Part shown: positions 9,502 to 17,228 of the stretch, one piece after another
Numbering within the stretch: position 1 is the first letter of the stretch
How the letters are laid out: each line of letters starts with the position of its first letter
The notes under the pieces: generated by a model
The model's input: the letters and a program-made list of their open reading frames with translations, nothing else
Told to the model about the DNA's origin: nothing
The model's database searches: none
Translations under genes and position numbers: made by a program
From: Komarekiella delphini-convector SJRDD-AB1
GTDB lineage: Bacteria > Cyanobacteriota > Cyanobacteriia > Cyanobacteriales > Nostocaceae
Assembly (NCBI RefSeq): GCF_014831675.1
Contig: NZ_VJXY01000002.1
Span: 1 to 64,000, forward strand
Direction: 5' to 3'
DNA length: 64,000 nt

Positions 9502-9726
9502 ATGATGAGTCTTGATGATATGCAAGAGTTGTTTGTGACAGAGAAGCGTCAGGGACAAGAGTATCTTGGTTTCTATCTTCCAGAGGGTAAGAAGGAGCTG
9601 TTTAAGGAGTACTGTCAATTTATTGACAGCACAATGAAGAATGAACTAGAGAAGTTCATTGATCAGTGCATATCTGATCCCAAGTTCCAGCAATATTTAG
9701 AAATGAAGCGTAGGTTAAAAGATTAA
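9502..9726 (+). CDS. small acidic hypothetical protein, 74 aa
   Basis: It is a mostly helical, highly charged protein (LPEGKKELFKEYCQFIDS, then KFIDQCISDPKFQQYLEM). There is no recognisable domain. A convincing ribosome-binding site is not visible upstream. It is one of three small orphan genes between the ssp-like genes and the HTH-HNH gene; size and charge would suit an antitoxin or accessory factor, but that is a guess. Confidence 0.45.
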   Translation: MMSLDDMQELFVTEKRQGQEYLGFYLPEGKKELFKEYCQFIDSTMKNELEKFIDQCISDPKFQQYLEMKRRLKD

Positions 9727-9799
9727 GTAATGTTCTTATGACAGATGTATGCAGCATCACTGTTCTAAATAGTTCTGTTCTAACTCTTGAGGGATAGTG

Positions 9800-10081
9800 T
9801 TACAGCTTCCAGTATTGAGAATTAAAACCAAAAACAGATTTAAGATCATGAACTTCAGAAGCCCAAAAAGTCAACCGAGATGAGATTCTATATCTAACTT
9901 CTGTGTCATAAACTTCACCATGTCTTTTTGAAACCTCTTGAATTTTTTGGTGAAGTTGCTTACGTACTTTTGGCAAAGGTTGGTTATAAAGGGCCTGTTT
10001 AATCTCTTGCATCATCTGAGAAACGGCTAGATTCCCCTCCTCATCGAACATTTGCCAATTGTCTACTTGCATAGTATTCAA
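9800..10081 (-). CDS. small hypothetical protein, 93 aa, divergent from the HTH-HNH gene
   Basis: The protein is basic in the middle (PLPKVRKQLHQKIQEVSKRHG) and ends in an aromatic-rich stretch. I do not recognise a family. It is transcribed away from the HTH-HNH gene at 10176, and the 94-bp spacer holds two dyad-symmetric sites. It may therefore be co-regulated with that gene by its HTH domain. Confidence 0.5.
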   Translation of the reverse strand: MNTMQVDNWQMFDEEGNLAVSQMMQEIKQALYNQPLPKVRKQLHQKIQEVSKRHGEVYDTEVRYRISSRLTFWASEVHDLKSVFGFNSQYWKL

Positions 10082-10098
10082 TGTTTTCTAGGACATTT

Positions 10099-10150
10099 GT
10101 TATCATAAATGCTAACTAAATTCAAAAAATTAGTTATCACAAAAGTTAAC
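10099..10150. promoter_or_regulatory. twin operator-like dyads GTTA-N10-TAAC
   Basis: Two 18-bp dyads of identical architecture, GTTA-N10-TAAC, lie at 10099-10116 and 10133-10150, with starts 34 bp apart. The two sites match as direct repeats at 17 of 21 positions when extended to 21 bp. They sit in the divergent promoter region between the 93-aa gene and the HTH-HNH gene. XRE-family HTH proteins bind such dyads as dimers, so autoregulation is the simplest reading; this is an inference. Confidence 0.5.
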
Positions 10151-10175
10151 AAAGTCTACTCCTTGTCCTGTCATA

Positions 10176-11558
10176 ATGAAAACTATGGGAAAAGCAGGAC
10201 AAGCACTCAGACAGGTTTTAGAGTCTTACAACATCAGCCAAAGCCAACTGGCGACAGGTTTAGGTGTTGAGCGTCCAATTGTCTTCCGTTGGTATCACGA
10301 AAAAATTGACCCTACTGCTGAAACTGTTGTAGAGATTGTTAAGGCATTAAATAAAATTAATCAATCAGCCGCAAATGAGTTTATTCAAGTATATTTAGGA
10401 GATTTAATATTACTTAAAAATCAAATCATTACTCAAGATTTACCGCTATCAGACAAAGTTGATGTTACTGTTTTAGCTCGAATATTTAATAATATAACTA
10501 ATTCTTACAAGTACCTATATTTTTTATCATTACTAGATATTCTCAAAAGAAGAAAATTTGATACTTTATCACCTATTAGCTTTCAAGAAATTATTGTGGA
10601 AATGTTAGCTAATGCTTGGTATCCTCACAAATATTTTAAGCTCTCTTTTGGAATACAAGACCAAATTGCTAATAAATTAGATACTCTTGAGTTAGAAATT
10701 ACAGAACCAATTTTAAAATTTAGAGATACAGATAAAAAGCTTTTACGCAATACTATTAATCACCAAAATCTTGATGATATTGTTGTTTCTATTAATCGCT
10801 ATGTTTCCTATCGTTTAATTCGTCCTTTCTTTACTCAAGAGACTAGAGGATTAAAGGATTATGATGTTAATCCAGATATAATTAATTTAGCTAACAATCA
10901 ATTTCATACTAAAAAGCCTTTATATTGCTTCAACGCGGAAGACCAAAGAAATTGTAACGCCATTATTTTACATCCAGATTGGATTCAATATTTAGAGGAA
11001 AATTATACAATAGTTAGGGGCTGGGCATCTTGGGAATGGTTAAATTATATGCAGCAAGGAAACCCCAGTACCCCTAATGTGGTTAATAAATTATTCATGC
11101 CACAAGAGAGAGATTCTTTGGCAAATCAAATTAAATATTGGAAAACTATTTTAAAGCATCGGGATATTGAATGTATTTATTCTAAAGTTAAATTGGATAA
11201 GGATGAAATTTCATTAGATCATTATCTGCCTTGGTCATTTGTAGCTCATGATCAATTATGGAATTTAATTCCAACGACAAAATATGTTAATTCTTCTAAG
11301 TCTAATAATTTACCATCTGAAGAATATTTTAAGGCTTTTGTAGAATTACAACATAAAGGTTTAACTATTGCCTACGAAAATATATCTAACAATCAATGGT
11401 TAAAATATACAGAGTCATTTGTATCTGAATTAAAAGTAAGTCAGGCTGATGATTTATTAAATTTAGAAGTTTTGATTAAGGCTTATAGAATAACAACTCT
11501 ACCTTTAATTTCTTTAGCAACTATACAAGGTTTTAGCCCTAATTGGGTTTACGCCTAA
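10176..11558 (+). CDS. HTH_XRE-HNH endonuclease fusion protein
   Basis: The 460-aa protein has two recognisable ends. Residues 1-72 form an XRE-type helix-turn-helix (LESYNISQSQLATGLGVERP, then VFRWYHEKIDPTAETVVEIVKAL), a type usually encoded as a free-standing cyanobacterial regulator. Residues about 333-372 form an HNH nuclease core: Cys in DIECIYSKVKL, His in SLDHYLPWSF (about 348), Asn in LWNLIP (about 361), then NSSKSNNLP (about 371). This is the His-Asn-Asn layout seen in Cas9-like HNH domains. The middle region is helical with no familiar motif. The domain boundary near residues 73-82 carries no internal ATG. Given the ssp-like genes next door, a phosphorothioate-dependent or island-linked nuclease is plausible; the regulator fusion would couple expression to DNA binding. 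Confidence 0.7.
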   Translation: MKTMGKAGQALRQVLESYNISQSQLATGLGVERPIVFRWYHEKIDPTAETVVEIVKALNKINQSAANEFIQVYLGDLILLKNQIITQDLPLSDKVDVTVLARIFNNITNSYKYLYFLSLLDILKRRKFDTLSPISFQEIIVEMLANAWYPHKYFKLSFGIQDQIANKLDTLELEITEPILKFRDTDKKLLRNTINHQNLDDIVVSINRYVSYRLIRPFFTQETRGLKDYDVNPDIINLANNQFHTKKPLYCFNAEDQRNCNAIILHPDWIQYLEENYTIVRGWASWEWLNYMQQGNPSTPNVVNKLFMPQERDSLANQIKYWKTILKHRDIECIYSKVKLDKDEISLDHYLPWSFVAHDQLWNLIPTTKYVNSSKSNNLPSEEYFKAFVELQHKGLTIAYENISNNQWLKYTESFVSELKVSQADDLLNLEVLIKAYRITTLPLISLATIQGFSPNWVYA

Positions 11559-11582
11559 GAAACAATGAACCCACTTTAGTAA

Positions 11583-11699
11583 TTTGGTTGGCATACCGCC
11601 GAAATTGTCACGGTTGTCGATAGTCAACTCCCCGGTTTTGGTTCAGTCGCATCAGCCTTTCACAATTGGGAAGACGTTTGGAGGAAAACCCATGAATAA
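11583..11699 (+). pseudogene. 3' remnant of an unidentified gene
   Basis: A reading frame opens after TAA at 11580 and continues protein-like (WHTAEIVTVVDSQLPGFG, then AFHNWEDVWRKTHE) to a TAA at 11697-11699. It overlaps the start codon of the following chimera. It has no start codon of its own, so it looks like the tail of a gene whose front was deleted. The 8-base overlap is typical of operon neighbours and suggests that the lost gene and the GHKL ATPase were once co-transcribed. The family is not recognised. Confidence 0.4.
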
Positions 11700-12093
11700 C
11701 GCCCATGATATCGTACCCACCCACCTCGCAGTCCAAGCCATGCGAGATAACGGTTATAAAAATGCCGCATACGCGATGCCTTCGGCGAGCTTCGCTGTGG
11801 TGAATGGAGATTTAAACAACCGTTTATCAGGTAACTTACATATTTCTATCCCAGATATTCCTAATAGTGCCATAATTGCTAGAGTTCGCCACCAATTAGC
11901 TATTTCTACAGGTGCAGCTTGTTCATCAGGTGTTGTTGCACCCTCTCACGTTTTACAAGCTATGAATCTTTCAAATAATGTAATTGAGGGAGCTTTAAGA
12001 ATTGGTATTGGTAAATTTACAACCAAAGAAGAAATTGAAAAGGCATCATTTTTAATAACCAATGCAGTCAACGAAATTCATCAACTTCTATAA
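11692..12093 (+). pseudogene. chimeric remnant: GHKL-ATPase N terminus fused to SspA/DndA cysteine desulfurase C terminus
   Basis: The start at 11692 is supported by GGAGG seven bases upstream. Residues 1-28 (HDIVPTHLAVQAMRDNGYKNAAYA) read like the first helix of GHKL-type ATPases, which normally continues into an ELIDNS motif. About six residues then come from a palindromic repeat (11773-11796). From about residue 35 on (VVNGDLNNRLSGNLHISIP, then STGAACSSG, then ALRIGIGKFTTKEEIEKA) it is the C-terminal domain of an IscS/DndA/SspA-type cysteine desulfurase, including the active-site Cys loop. The PLP-binding lysine domain is missing, so it cannot be an active desulfurase. The frame stays open to a normal stop, so a 133-aa product could still be made. 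Confidence 0.75.
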
Positions 12094-12260
12094 CAATACT
12101 TCGGACATATTAAGTTGCGATCGCACCGTAGGAGAGTAGTTCTGAGCAATTAGTCTGTATCTCGGTATGATTCTGAACTTATATAATACTTAAGTGGAAT
12201 AATATTATATTTGAACATTAAAACTTTGGATTATTTACTCATTTTAGTGTAAGGTCTACT

Positions 12261-13736
12261 GTGTCTGAAACTCCCATACTAGACAAAATTATCAAAAATG
12301 TGCGAGTAGTTCGTCCCCATCAGGATGCTGTTGAACTACTTGATTTAGGAATTAAAGATGAGAAATTTGCTCAGATTGCCCCTGATATTAGCCCAGACAG
12401 AGCCAAAGAAGTATTTGATGCCAAAAACCTGCTGGGCTTTCCTGGGGTCGTGGATGCCCACATGCACATCGGTATCTATCAACCCCTCGATAAAGATGCT
12501 GTGACTGAAACCAAAGCAGCAGCAATGGGGGGAGTTACAACTAGTCTCAATTACATCCGTACAGGACAGTATTATCTCAACAAAGGCGGTTCCTACCGCG
12601 ATTTTTTCCCAGAAGTATTGGCATTATCCGCAGATAATTTTTTTGTAGATTATGGCTATCACATCGCACCTATAGCTAGCCAGCATATCGACGAAATACC
12701 TTTACTATTTGAGGAACATGGCATATCTTCGTTTAAAATCTTCATGTTTTATGGCGGTTATGGGTTGCATGGTTTGTCAGACCAGCAAAACCTCTTTTTG
12801 ATGATTAATAAAGAGGAACGCTACGACTTCGCCCATTTTGAATTTATTATGCGCGGTCTAACTCGCTTGATGGAAGCACATCCAGAAGCGCGAGATACTA
12901 TCAGCTTGAGTTTGCATTGTGAAGTTGCAGAAATTCTCAACGCCTACACCAAAATAGTTGAAAATGACTCTAGTCTTAGCGGATTAAGCGCATATAGTGC
13001 AGCACGTCCCCCTCATTCTGAAGGTTTAGCAATTTGCATTGCTTCCTATTTGGCACATGAAACTAACTGTGCAAATATTAACTTGTTGCATTTGAGTTCG
13101 CGTAAGGCAATGGAAGCAGCTTTAACTATGCAAACTGCTTTTCCTCATATTAATTTTCGGCGAGAAGTTACTGTCGGACATTTGCTATTAGATGTCGATA
13201 CTCCTAATACAATTTGGGCAAAAGTTAACCCCCCTATTCGTCCCCGTGCTGACGTAGAATATTTGTGGCAAGCAGTACTTAACCATCAAGTAGATTGGAT
13301 AGTTAGTGACCATGCTTGCTGTTCTGCTGAACAAAAAAGAAGTGCTAAAGACCCGAATAATATTTGGTTAGCGAAGTCTGGTTTTGGTGGTACAGAATAT
13401 TTACTTTCTGGTGTATTTAGTGAAGGTAGCAAGCGGGGAATGTCTTACAATCACATGGCTAAGTTATTAAGTTGGAATCCTGCACGAAGGTTTGGGTTAA
13501 GTTCAAAAGGTGACATTGCAGTTGGTTACGATGCTGATTTGGTACTGTTAGATCCGAATGAAACCTTTATTGTTCGCGCTGCTGAGTCTGAGTCGCAGCA
13601 AGGCTACACACCCTTTGAAGGAGTTGAGTTAACAGGACAAGTCAAAACAACCTTTTTGCGAGGTAACATAATTTACAATCGCGGACAGGTAATAGGTGCA
13701 CCTAGAGGACGCTATTTAAAGTCCAAAAAAGAGTAG
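12261..13736 (+). CDS. cyclic amidohydrolase (dihydropyrimidinase/hydantoinase/dihydroorotase-like)
   Basis: This is a 491-aa amidohydrolase-superfamily enzyme with all metal-site landmarks: DAHMHIG (first two His), the carbamylated-Lys segment SFKIFMFYGG, LSLHCEVAE and NLLHLSS (third and fourth His), and WIVSDHACC (Asp). Near the C terminus are WNPARRFGLSSKGDIAVGYDADLVLLDP and a final strand that rejoin the beta-sandwich. The family hydrolyses cyclic amide bonds (dihydropyrimidines, hydantoins, dihydroorotate, allantoin); the exact ring is not decidable here. The start is GTG. A Rid-family gene follows on the same strand after an 84-bp gap containing a hairpin repeat, suggesting a small catabolic operon. 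Confidence 0.85.
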   Translation: MSETPILDKIIKNVRVVRPHQDAVELLDLGIKDEKFAQIAPDISPDRAKEVFDAKNLLGFPGVVDAHMHIGIYQPLDKDAVTETKAAAMGGVTTSLNYIRTGQYYLNKGGSYRDFFPEVLALSADNFFVDYGYHIAPIASQHIDEIPLLFEEHGISSFKIFMFYGGYGLHGLSDQQNLFLMINKEERYDFAHFEFIMRGLTRLMEAHPEARDTISLSLHCEVAEILNAYTKIVENDSSLSGLSAYSAARPPHSEGLAICIASYLAHETNCANINLLHLSSRKAMEAALTMQTAFPHINFRREVTVGHLLLDVDTPNTIWAKVNPPIRPRADVEYLWQAVLNHQVDWIVSDHACCSAEQKRSAKDPNNIWLAKSGFGGTEYLLSGVFSEGSKRGMSYNHMAKLLSWNPARRFGLSSKGDIAVGYDADLVLLDPNETFIVRAAESESQQGYTPFEGVELTGQVKTTFLRGNIIYNRGQVIGAPRGRYLKSKKE

Positions 13737-13754
13737 ATAGACTACGGGGCTGCA

Positions 13755-13787
13755 AGATCCCCGACTTCTTCAAGAAGTCGGGGATCT
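13755..13787. repeat. 33-nt dispersed hairpin repeat, copy 2 (perfect)
   Basis: AGATCCCCGACTTCTT, one base, then the exact inverted arm AAGAAGTCGGGGATCT. It sits between the amidohydrolase and the Rid gene on the same strand, so it may attenuate read-through or mark an mRNA processing site. Confidence 0.85.
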
Positions 13788-13820
13788 GATCACCGCTAAA
13801 AACATTATAGGAAATTTGTG

Positions 13821-14273
13821 ATGTCTACTCGTGAAGCGATCGTTCCTAAAGGCATGGAGATTCTCTATGAGAAATTTCATTATTGCCCTGGTGTTAAAGT
13901 TGGTAATACTTTGTATATCTCTGGACAGGTAGGCAGAGATGAAAATTTACAAATTGTTCAAGGTATAGAAGCCCAGTTTGTTCAGGCTTTTGAAAATGTT
14001 AAAAAGGTACTGGATGCAGCAGGGGCTAACTTTGATGATGTTGTAGAAATGATTACTTACCATGTCACTGGTAATGGTTTAGGGGAATTCCAAGCTGAAG
14101 CAACTGCTTGCAATCAACCATTGCATATTATTCCATTTTTACAATTGTTTATGCAAGTAAAAGACCGCTATTTTATTAATAACTATCCTACCTGGACTGG
14201 CATCGGCATTACTGGTTTATCTACGCCAGGATTGATAATTGAGATTAAGTGTACAGCTGTTTTGTCTAGATAG
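13821..14273 (+). CDS. RidA/YjgF-family protein
   Basis: The 150-aa protein carries the Rid pattern (VKVGNTLYISGQVGRD, then AFENVKKVLDAAGANFDDVVEM, and a C-terminal PTWTGIGITGL and IIEIKCTAV). Rid proteins hydrolyse reactive enamine/imine intermediates; relatives such as RutC sit in ring-degradation operons. The conserved Arg of canonical RidA, normally near the end in an R-x-x-V context, is not obvious, so it may belong to a Rid1-7 subgroup with another chemistry. It lies directly downstream of the cyclic amidohydrolase. ATG at 13821 is chosen over GTG at 13818. The 3' end overlaps the convergent hydrolase gene by 8 bases. Confidence 0.8.
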   Translation: MSTREAIVPKGMEILYEKFHYCPGVKVGNTLYISGQVGRDENLQIVQGIEAQFVQAFENVKKVLDAAGANFDDVVEMITYHVTGNGLGEFQAEATACNQPLHIIPFLQLFMQVKDRYFINNYPTWTGIGITGLSTPGLIIEIKCTAVLSR

Positions 14274-15093
14274 CATCTACATCATCCAAAAATTCGAGTA
14301 CTACCTTTGCAATTTCTTCTGGTATTTGGTTCATCATACAAATAGTTCCGTTTGATAACTCGACAACTTTACCATGAGGAACAGCTTGAGAGAGAAAATA
14401 TCTATCTTGTGCTATTGCTAAACCCAATCTCTCAAATTCTTCCACATCATCAATTCCCCAGAGAATCAGAGTTGGACATTTAATTAAACTAAATCTTTCT
14501 GCGGCCTCTATGCAGTAATTTCCCACAGCCCAAACTGCATATAAAGGATGGCCAAAGCATTTTAAATCATCTAAAACCCATCGATGATTTAATTTAGCCG
14601 AACCTACATACCTTGTACGAGCTAACCATCTATCTATCAAGTGTGAACCATCTTCTTTAATCACAAAACCTTCATTAAATCTCTTCATTAAATCGGCTTT
14701 TCCAGCTTCACCGAAGCCAGCCACATTACATAAAATTAATTTATTAACACGTTCTGGATAAGCTGCTGCTACTTCTCCAGAAACAAAAGCTCCCGTATGA
14801 TTTCCCAGAATGTTTATTTTTTCAATACCTAACTCATCCAACAAAGCAATGACAGTTTTAGCGTAGTCAGCTATCGAATACAACCTTGGCGGTTTATCAG
14901 AATCTCCAAAACCCATAAAATCCATTGCGATCGCGCGGTATTTTTCTGCCAAAATTGGCATTAATTCGTGATATTCATCACTACTACGCGGGTTCATATG
15001 TAATAACAAAAGAGGCTCTCCTTCACCACCAATCCTGTAAAGAATTTGACCATCTTCGGTGTCTAAAAAAGCTCGCTTGATTGGTTTATTCAT
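14266..15093 (-). CDS. alpha/beta-fold hydrolase with His at the nucleophile elbow
   Basis: The 275-aa protein has the fold landmarks LLLLHMNPRSS (oxyanion region), AMDFMGFGDSDKP, and an elbow reading GNHTG at residues 97-101 where GxSxG is usual. An acid-turn segment (LILWGIDD) follows, but the C-terminal segment where GH normally occurs reads NGTICMMNQIPEE. Thus two of three classical triad residues are changed. A GxHTG elbow recurs in some uncharacterised hydrolase families, so this may be a distinct chemistry or a non-catalytic member rather than decay. It follows hisS on the same strand by 18 bases. Its substrate is unknown. Confidence 0.8.
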   Translation of the reverse strand: MNKPIKRAFLDTEDGQILYRIGGEGEPLLLLHMNPRSSDEYHELMPILAEKYRAIAMDFMGFGDSDKPPRLYSIADYAKTVIALLDELGIEKINILGNHTGAFVSGEVAAAYPERVNKLILCNVAGFGEAGKADLMKRFNEGFVIKEDGSHLIDRWLARTRYVGSAKLNHRWVLDDLKCFGHPLYAVWAVGNYCIEAAERFSLIKCPTLILWGIDDVEEFERLGLAIAQDRYFLSQAVPHGKVVELSNGTICMMNQIPEEIAKVVLEFLDDVDAI

Positions 15094-15111
15094 AACACTC
15101 TGTCTAAGGAT

Positions 15112-16500
15112 TTACGTCAGCCTACGTTTCACTTCTTCAGCCAAATCTGCCAATGGGACTTCTACTTGCTCACCTGTTTTCAAATCTTTGAGAGAAGACT
15201 TTTGTGCTGCGGCTTCCTCAGAACCAATAATTACGCAGAATTGAATCCCCTGTTTATCAGCTAGCTGAAATTGTTTACCCAAAGCTCGCTTGTCGAAGCT
15301 AGTTATAACATTAATGCCAGCCTGACGCAGCATTTGAGACACATTTAAATAAATGGGCATCAAATCTTCTTGCATATTTACTACCATTACCTGGGCTGGT
15401 GTAGCAGCTAAGGTACTAAGAATACCAGCTTTTAGCAAGCGACTAATTAAACGAGTTAAACCGATGGAAATGCCTACACCAGGCATTTTTTCGCCTAAAA
15501 ATGTTCCTACTAATTCTTCGTATCTGCCGCCAGAGCAAATACTACCCAAGGCTTCATGTCCTATTAAGGTAGTTTCGTAAACTGTACCAGTATAATAATC
15601 TAAACCACGTGCGATCGCTAAATCTATACAAAAACGATTTTCCGCAACTCCCAGATTACGAACGCCTGCTATCACCGTTTCTATTTCAGCAACTCCCAGA
15701 CTAAATTGCTCTGCTTCTGGCAAATTTTGCGCGAGATGCTTGAGCTTATCTAATACCTCATCAACAGTACCATCAATTTTAATAAAATCAATAATTTTTT
15801 GAGTTTGCTCTGCTAAAATATCCTCCTTTTCTAACTCTTGCTTAACCTTAAATTCACCAATTTTTTCTAGATTATCAATGATGCCAATACAGGATTTAAT
15901 TTTATTCTCTGCAATCCCTAGCGACTGAAATAAACCTGTAAGAATTTTTCGATTATTTATGCGGATGAGAAAATCACCAATATTAATTGCTTCAAATATC
16001 TCGGTGATAATTGCAGGCATTTGAGCATCATAGAGTAAGCTAAGTTCACGACGCGCAACTACATCAATATCGCACTGACGGAACTGACGAAAACGCCCAT
16101 CTTTTGCCCTCTCTCCGCGAAAAACAACATCCATTTGGTAGCGAGCAAAGGGAAAGGTCAATTCATTCAAGTGACGGGCAATATAAGCCGCTAGAGGAAC
16201 TGTTTGATCAAATTTTAAAGCTCTCGCTTCCGAACCAGTTTCGCCGGATTTATCCCTCTCTGCTTGCCGATTTGGTGGCAGAATGGGATCAATACCATAA
16301 ATGATATTATCGCCTTGATTTCCTTTAGCTTGTAGTACTTCTAAACGTTCTACTGCTGGTGTTTCTATAGGCGTAAATCCATAGCTTTCAAATACCCTAC
16401 GGATGGTATCTAACAAATATAATTCTAGACGTTTCTCACTAGGAAGAAATTCTGGAAAACCACTAGGATTAGAAAAGTTTATTTTGTCTGTTTTTGCCAT
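15112..16500 (-). CDS. hisS: histidyl-tRNA synthetase
   Basis: This class II aminoacyl-tRNA synthetase (about 462 aa) charges tRNA-His. Motif 2 reads FRGERAKDGRFRQFRQCDIDVV, the HisA motif ARGLDYYTGTVYET, and motif 3 region MPGVGISIGLTRL. A C-terminal anticodon-binding domain (about residues 360-462) is present. Length and motif order fit the cyanobacterial enzyme. The start is taken at ATG 16500 (MAKTDKINFSNPSGFP), because the six upstream codons of the longer frame lack family similarity. The paralogue without synthetase function, hisZ, is at 30864. Confidence 0.95.
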   Translation of the reverse strand: MAKTDKINFSNPSGFPEFLPSEKRLELYLLDTIRRVFESYGFTPIETPAVERLEVLQAKGNQGDNIIYGIDPILPPNRQAERDKSGETGSEARALKFDQTVPLAAYIARHLNELTFPFARYQMDVVFRGERAKDGRFRQFRQCDIDVVARRELSLLYDAQMPAIITEIFEAINIGDFLIRINNRKILTGLFQSLGIAENKIKSCIGIIDNLEKIGEFKVKQELEKEDILAEQTQKIIDFIKIDGTVDEVLDKLKHLAQNLPEAEQFSLGVAEIETVIAGVRNLGVAENRFCIDLAIARGLDYYTGTVYETTLIGHEALGSICSGGRYEELVGTFLGEKMPGVGISIGLTRLISRLLKAGILSTLAATPAQVMVVNMQEDLMPIYLNVSQMLRQAGINVITSFDKRALGKQFQLADKQGIQFCVIIGSEEAAAQKSSLKDLKTGEQVEVPLADLAEEVKRRLT

Positions 16501-16611
16501 GCGTGTACATGCCTTCACTTTAATGTAAAGCGGTAGCCCTCTTTAATTCAACGATAAAATGATTTTTAACACAAAGGCATTAAGGAAAATCATTTTTGAG
16601 CTTTAAGATTA

Positions 16612-17058
16612 CTATTTTAGTCGTTCTTCTTGAATCAGGGTGCGTTGAAAGATTTGATTGTTTTTAAACCAATGCCAAGTACGGGCACGATTGTTATTAT
16701 CAGGACTAATGTAGATCATTTCATACAAGTTCAGTTCTGGGTTTGTTTTATAAGAAAACCATAAAATAACAATGGAATCATCCGCTTCCCATGCTTTTCC
16801 TTGAATGCGATCGGTGTCAAACCAGAGTTTATTATCTTTATAAGTTCCGGGAAATTCATATTCCTCTTTTTTACCGTCAGCCCATTTGTAACGGTTGATT
16901 TGATAGTAAGGATGAGGGCTATTTTCTGGAAATTGACAGGTTAAGTGAGACTCATAGCTGTCGAGGATTTTTCCTGCTGTATCAATTAGTGTATAAGTTC
17001 CTACCCAATCACCTTCATGACGAGCAAGCACTGGCATTCCTTCTCGAATATTAGACAT
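16612..17058 (-). CDS. lipocalin-like DUF3598-type protein
   Basis: This 148-aa soluble protein is rich in beta strands. It opens MPVLARHEGDWVGTYTLID, a typical first strand of lipocalin-like barrels, and ends with RARTWHWFKNNQIFQRTLI. Related cyanobacterial DUF3598-like proteins are predicted to bind lipophilic ligands. No catalytic residues are evident. It is monocistronic as far as visible; a copy of the AGGACTTTAGTCCT repeat lies just upstream of its start. Confidence 0.65.
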   Translation of the reverse strand: MSNIREGMPVLARHEGDWVGTYTLIDTAGKILDSYESHLTCQFPENSPHPYYQINRYKWADGKKEEYEFPGTYKDNKLWFDTDRIQGKAWEADDSIVILWFSYKTNPELNLYEMIYISPDNNNRARTWHWFKNNQIFQRTLIQEERLK

Positions 17059-17079
17059 TACAAAACTCCTTTTGATAAG

Positions 17080-17160
17080 TTAAGTAGCTAGGTGTAAATA
17101 AAAGTTTGTCGTGAGGACTTTAGTCCTGATAATCCTTGTTTTGAGCGATGAATCTCACTT
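17080..17160. repeat. dispersed repeat with AGGACTTTAGTCCT dyad, copy 1 (partial)
   Basis: It begins AGTAGCTAGGTGTAAATAAA and contains the dyad AGGACTTTAGTCCT, then AATCCTTGTTTTGAGCGATG. The copy at 47532 has the same left part. The dyad also occurs, with a different right part, at 22139 and 26477. Confidence 0.8.
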
Positions 17161-17228
17161 CTGAGCTAGGATTTTATTTTATGTTTAATTATACCTACTT
17201 AATAGGTTTAGTCATTACCTCTAATTCC

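Noticed and set aside
15112-16500. Second hisS suggesting an antibiotic-resistance duplicate
   Set aside because: It has the normal cyanobacterial HisRS layout, and the other HisRS-like gene (30864) is hisZ, so there is no duplicate synthetase.
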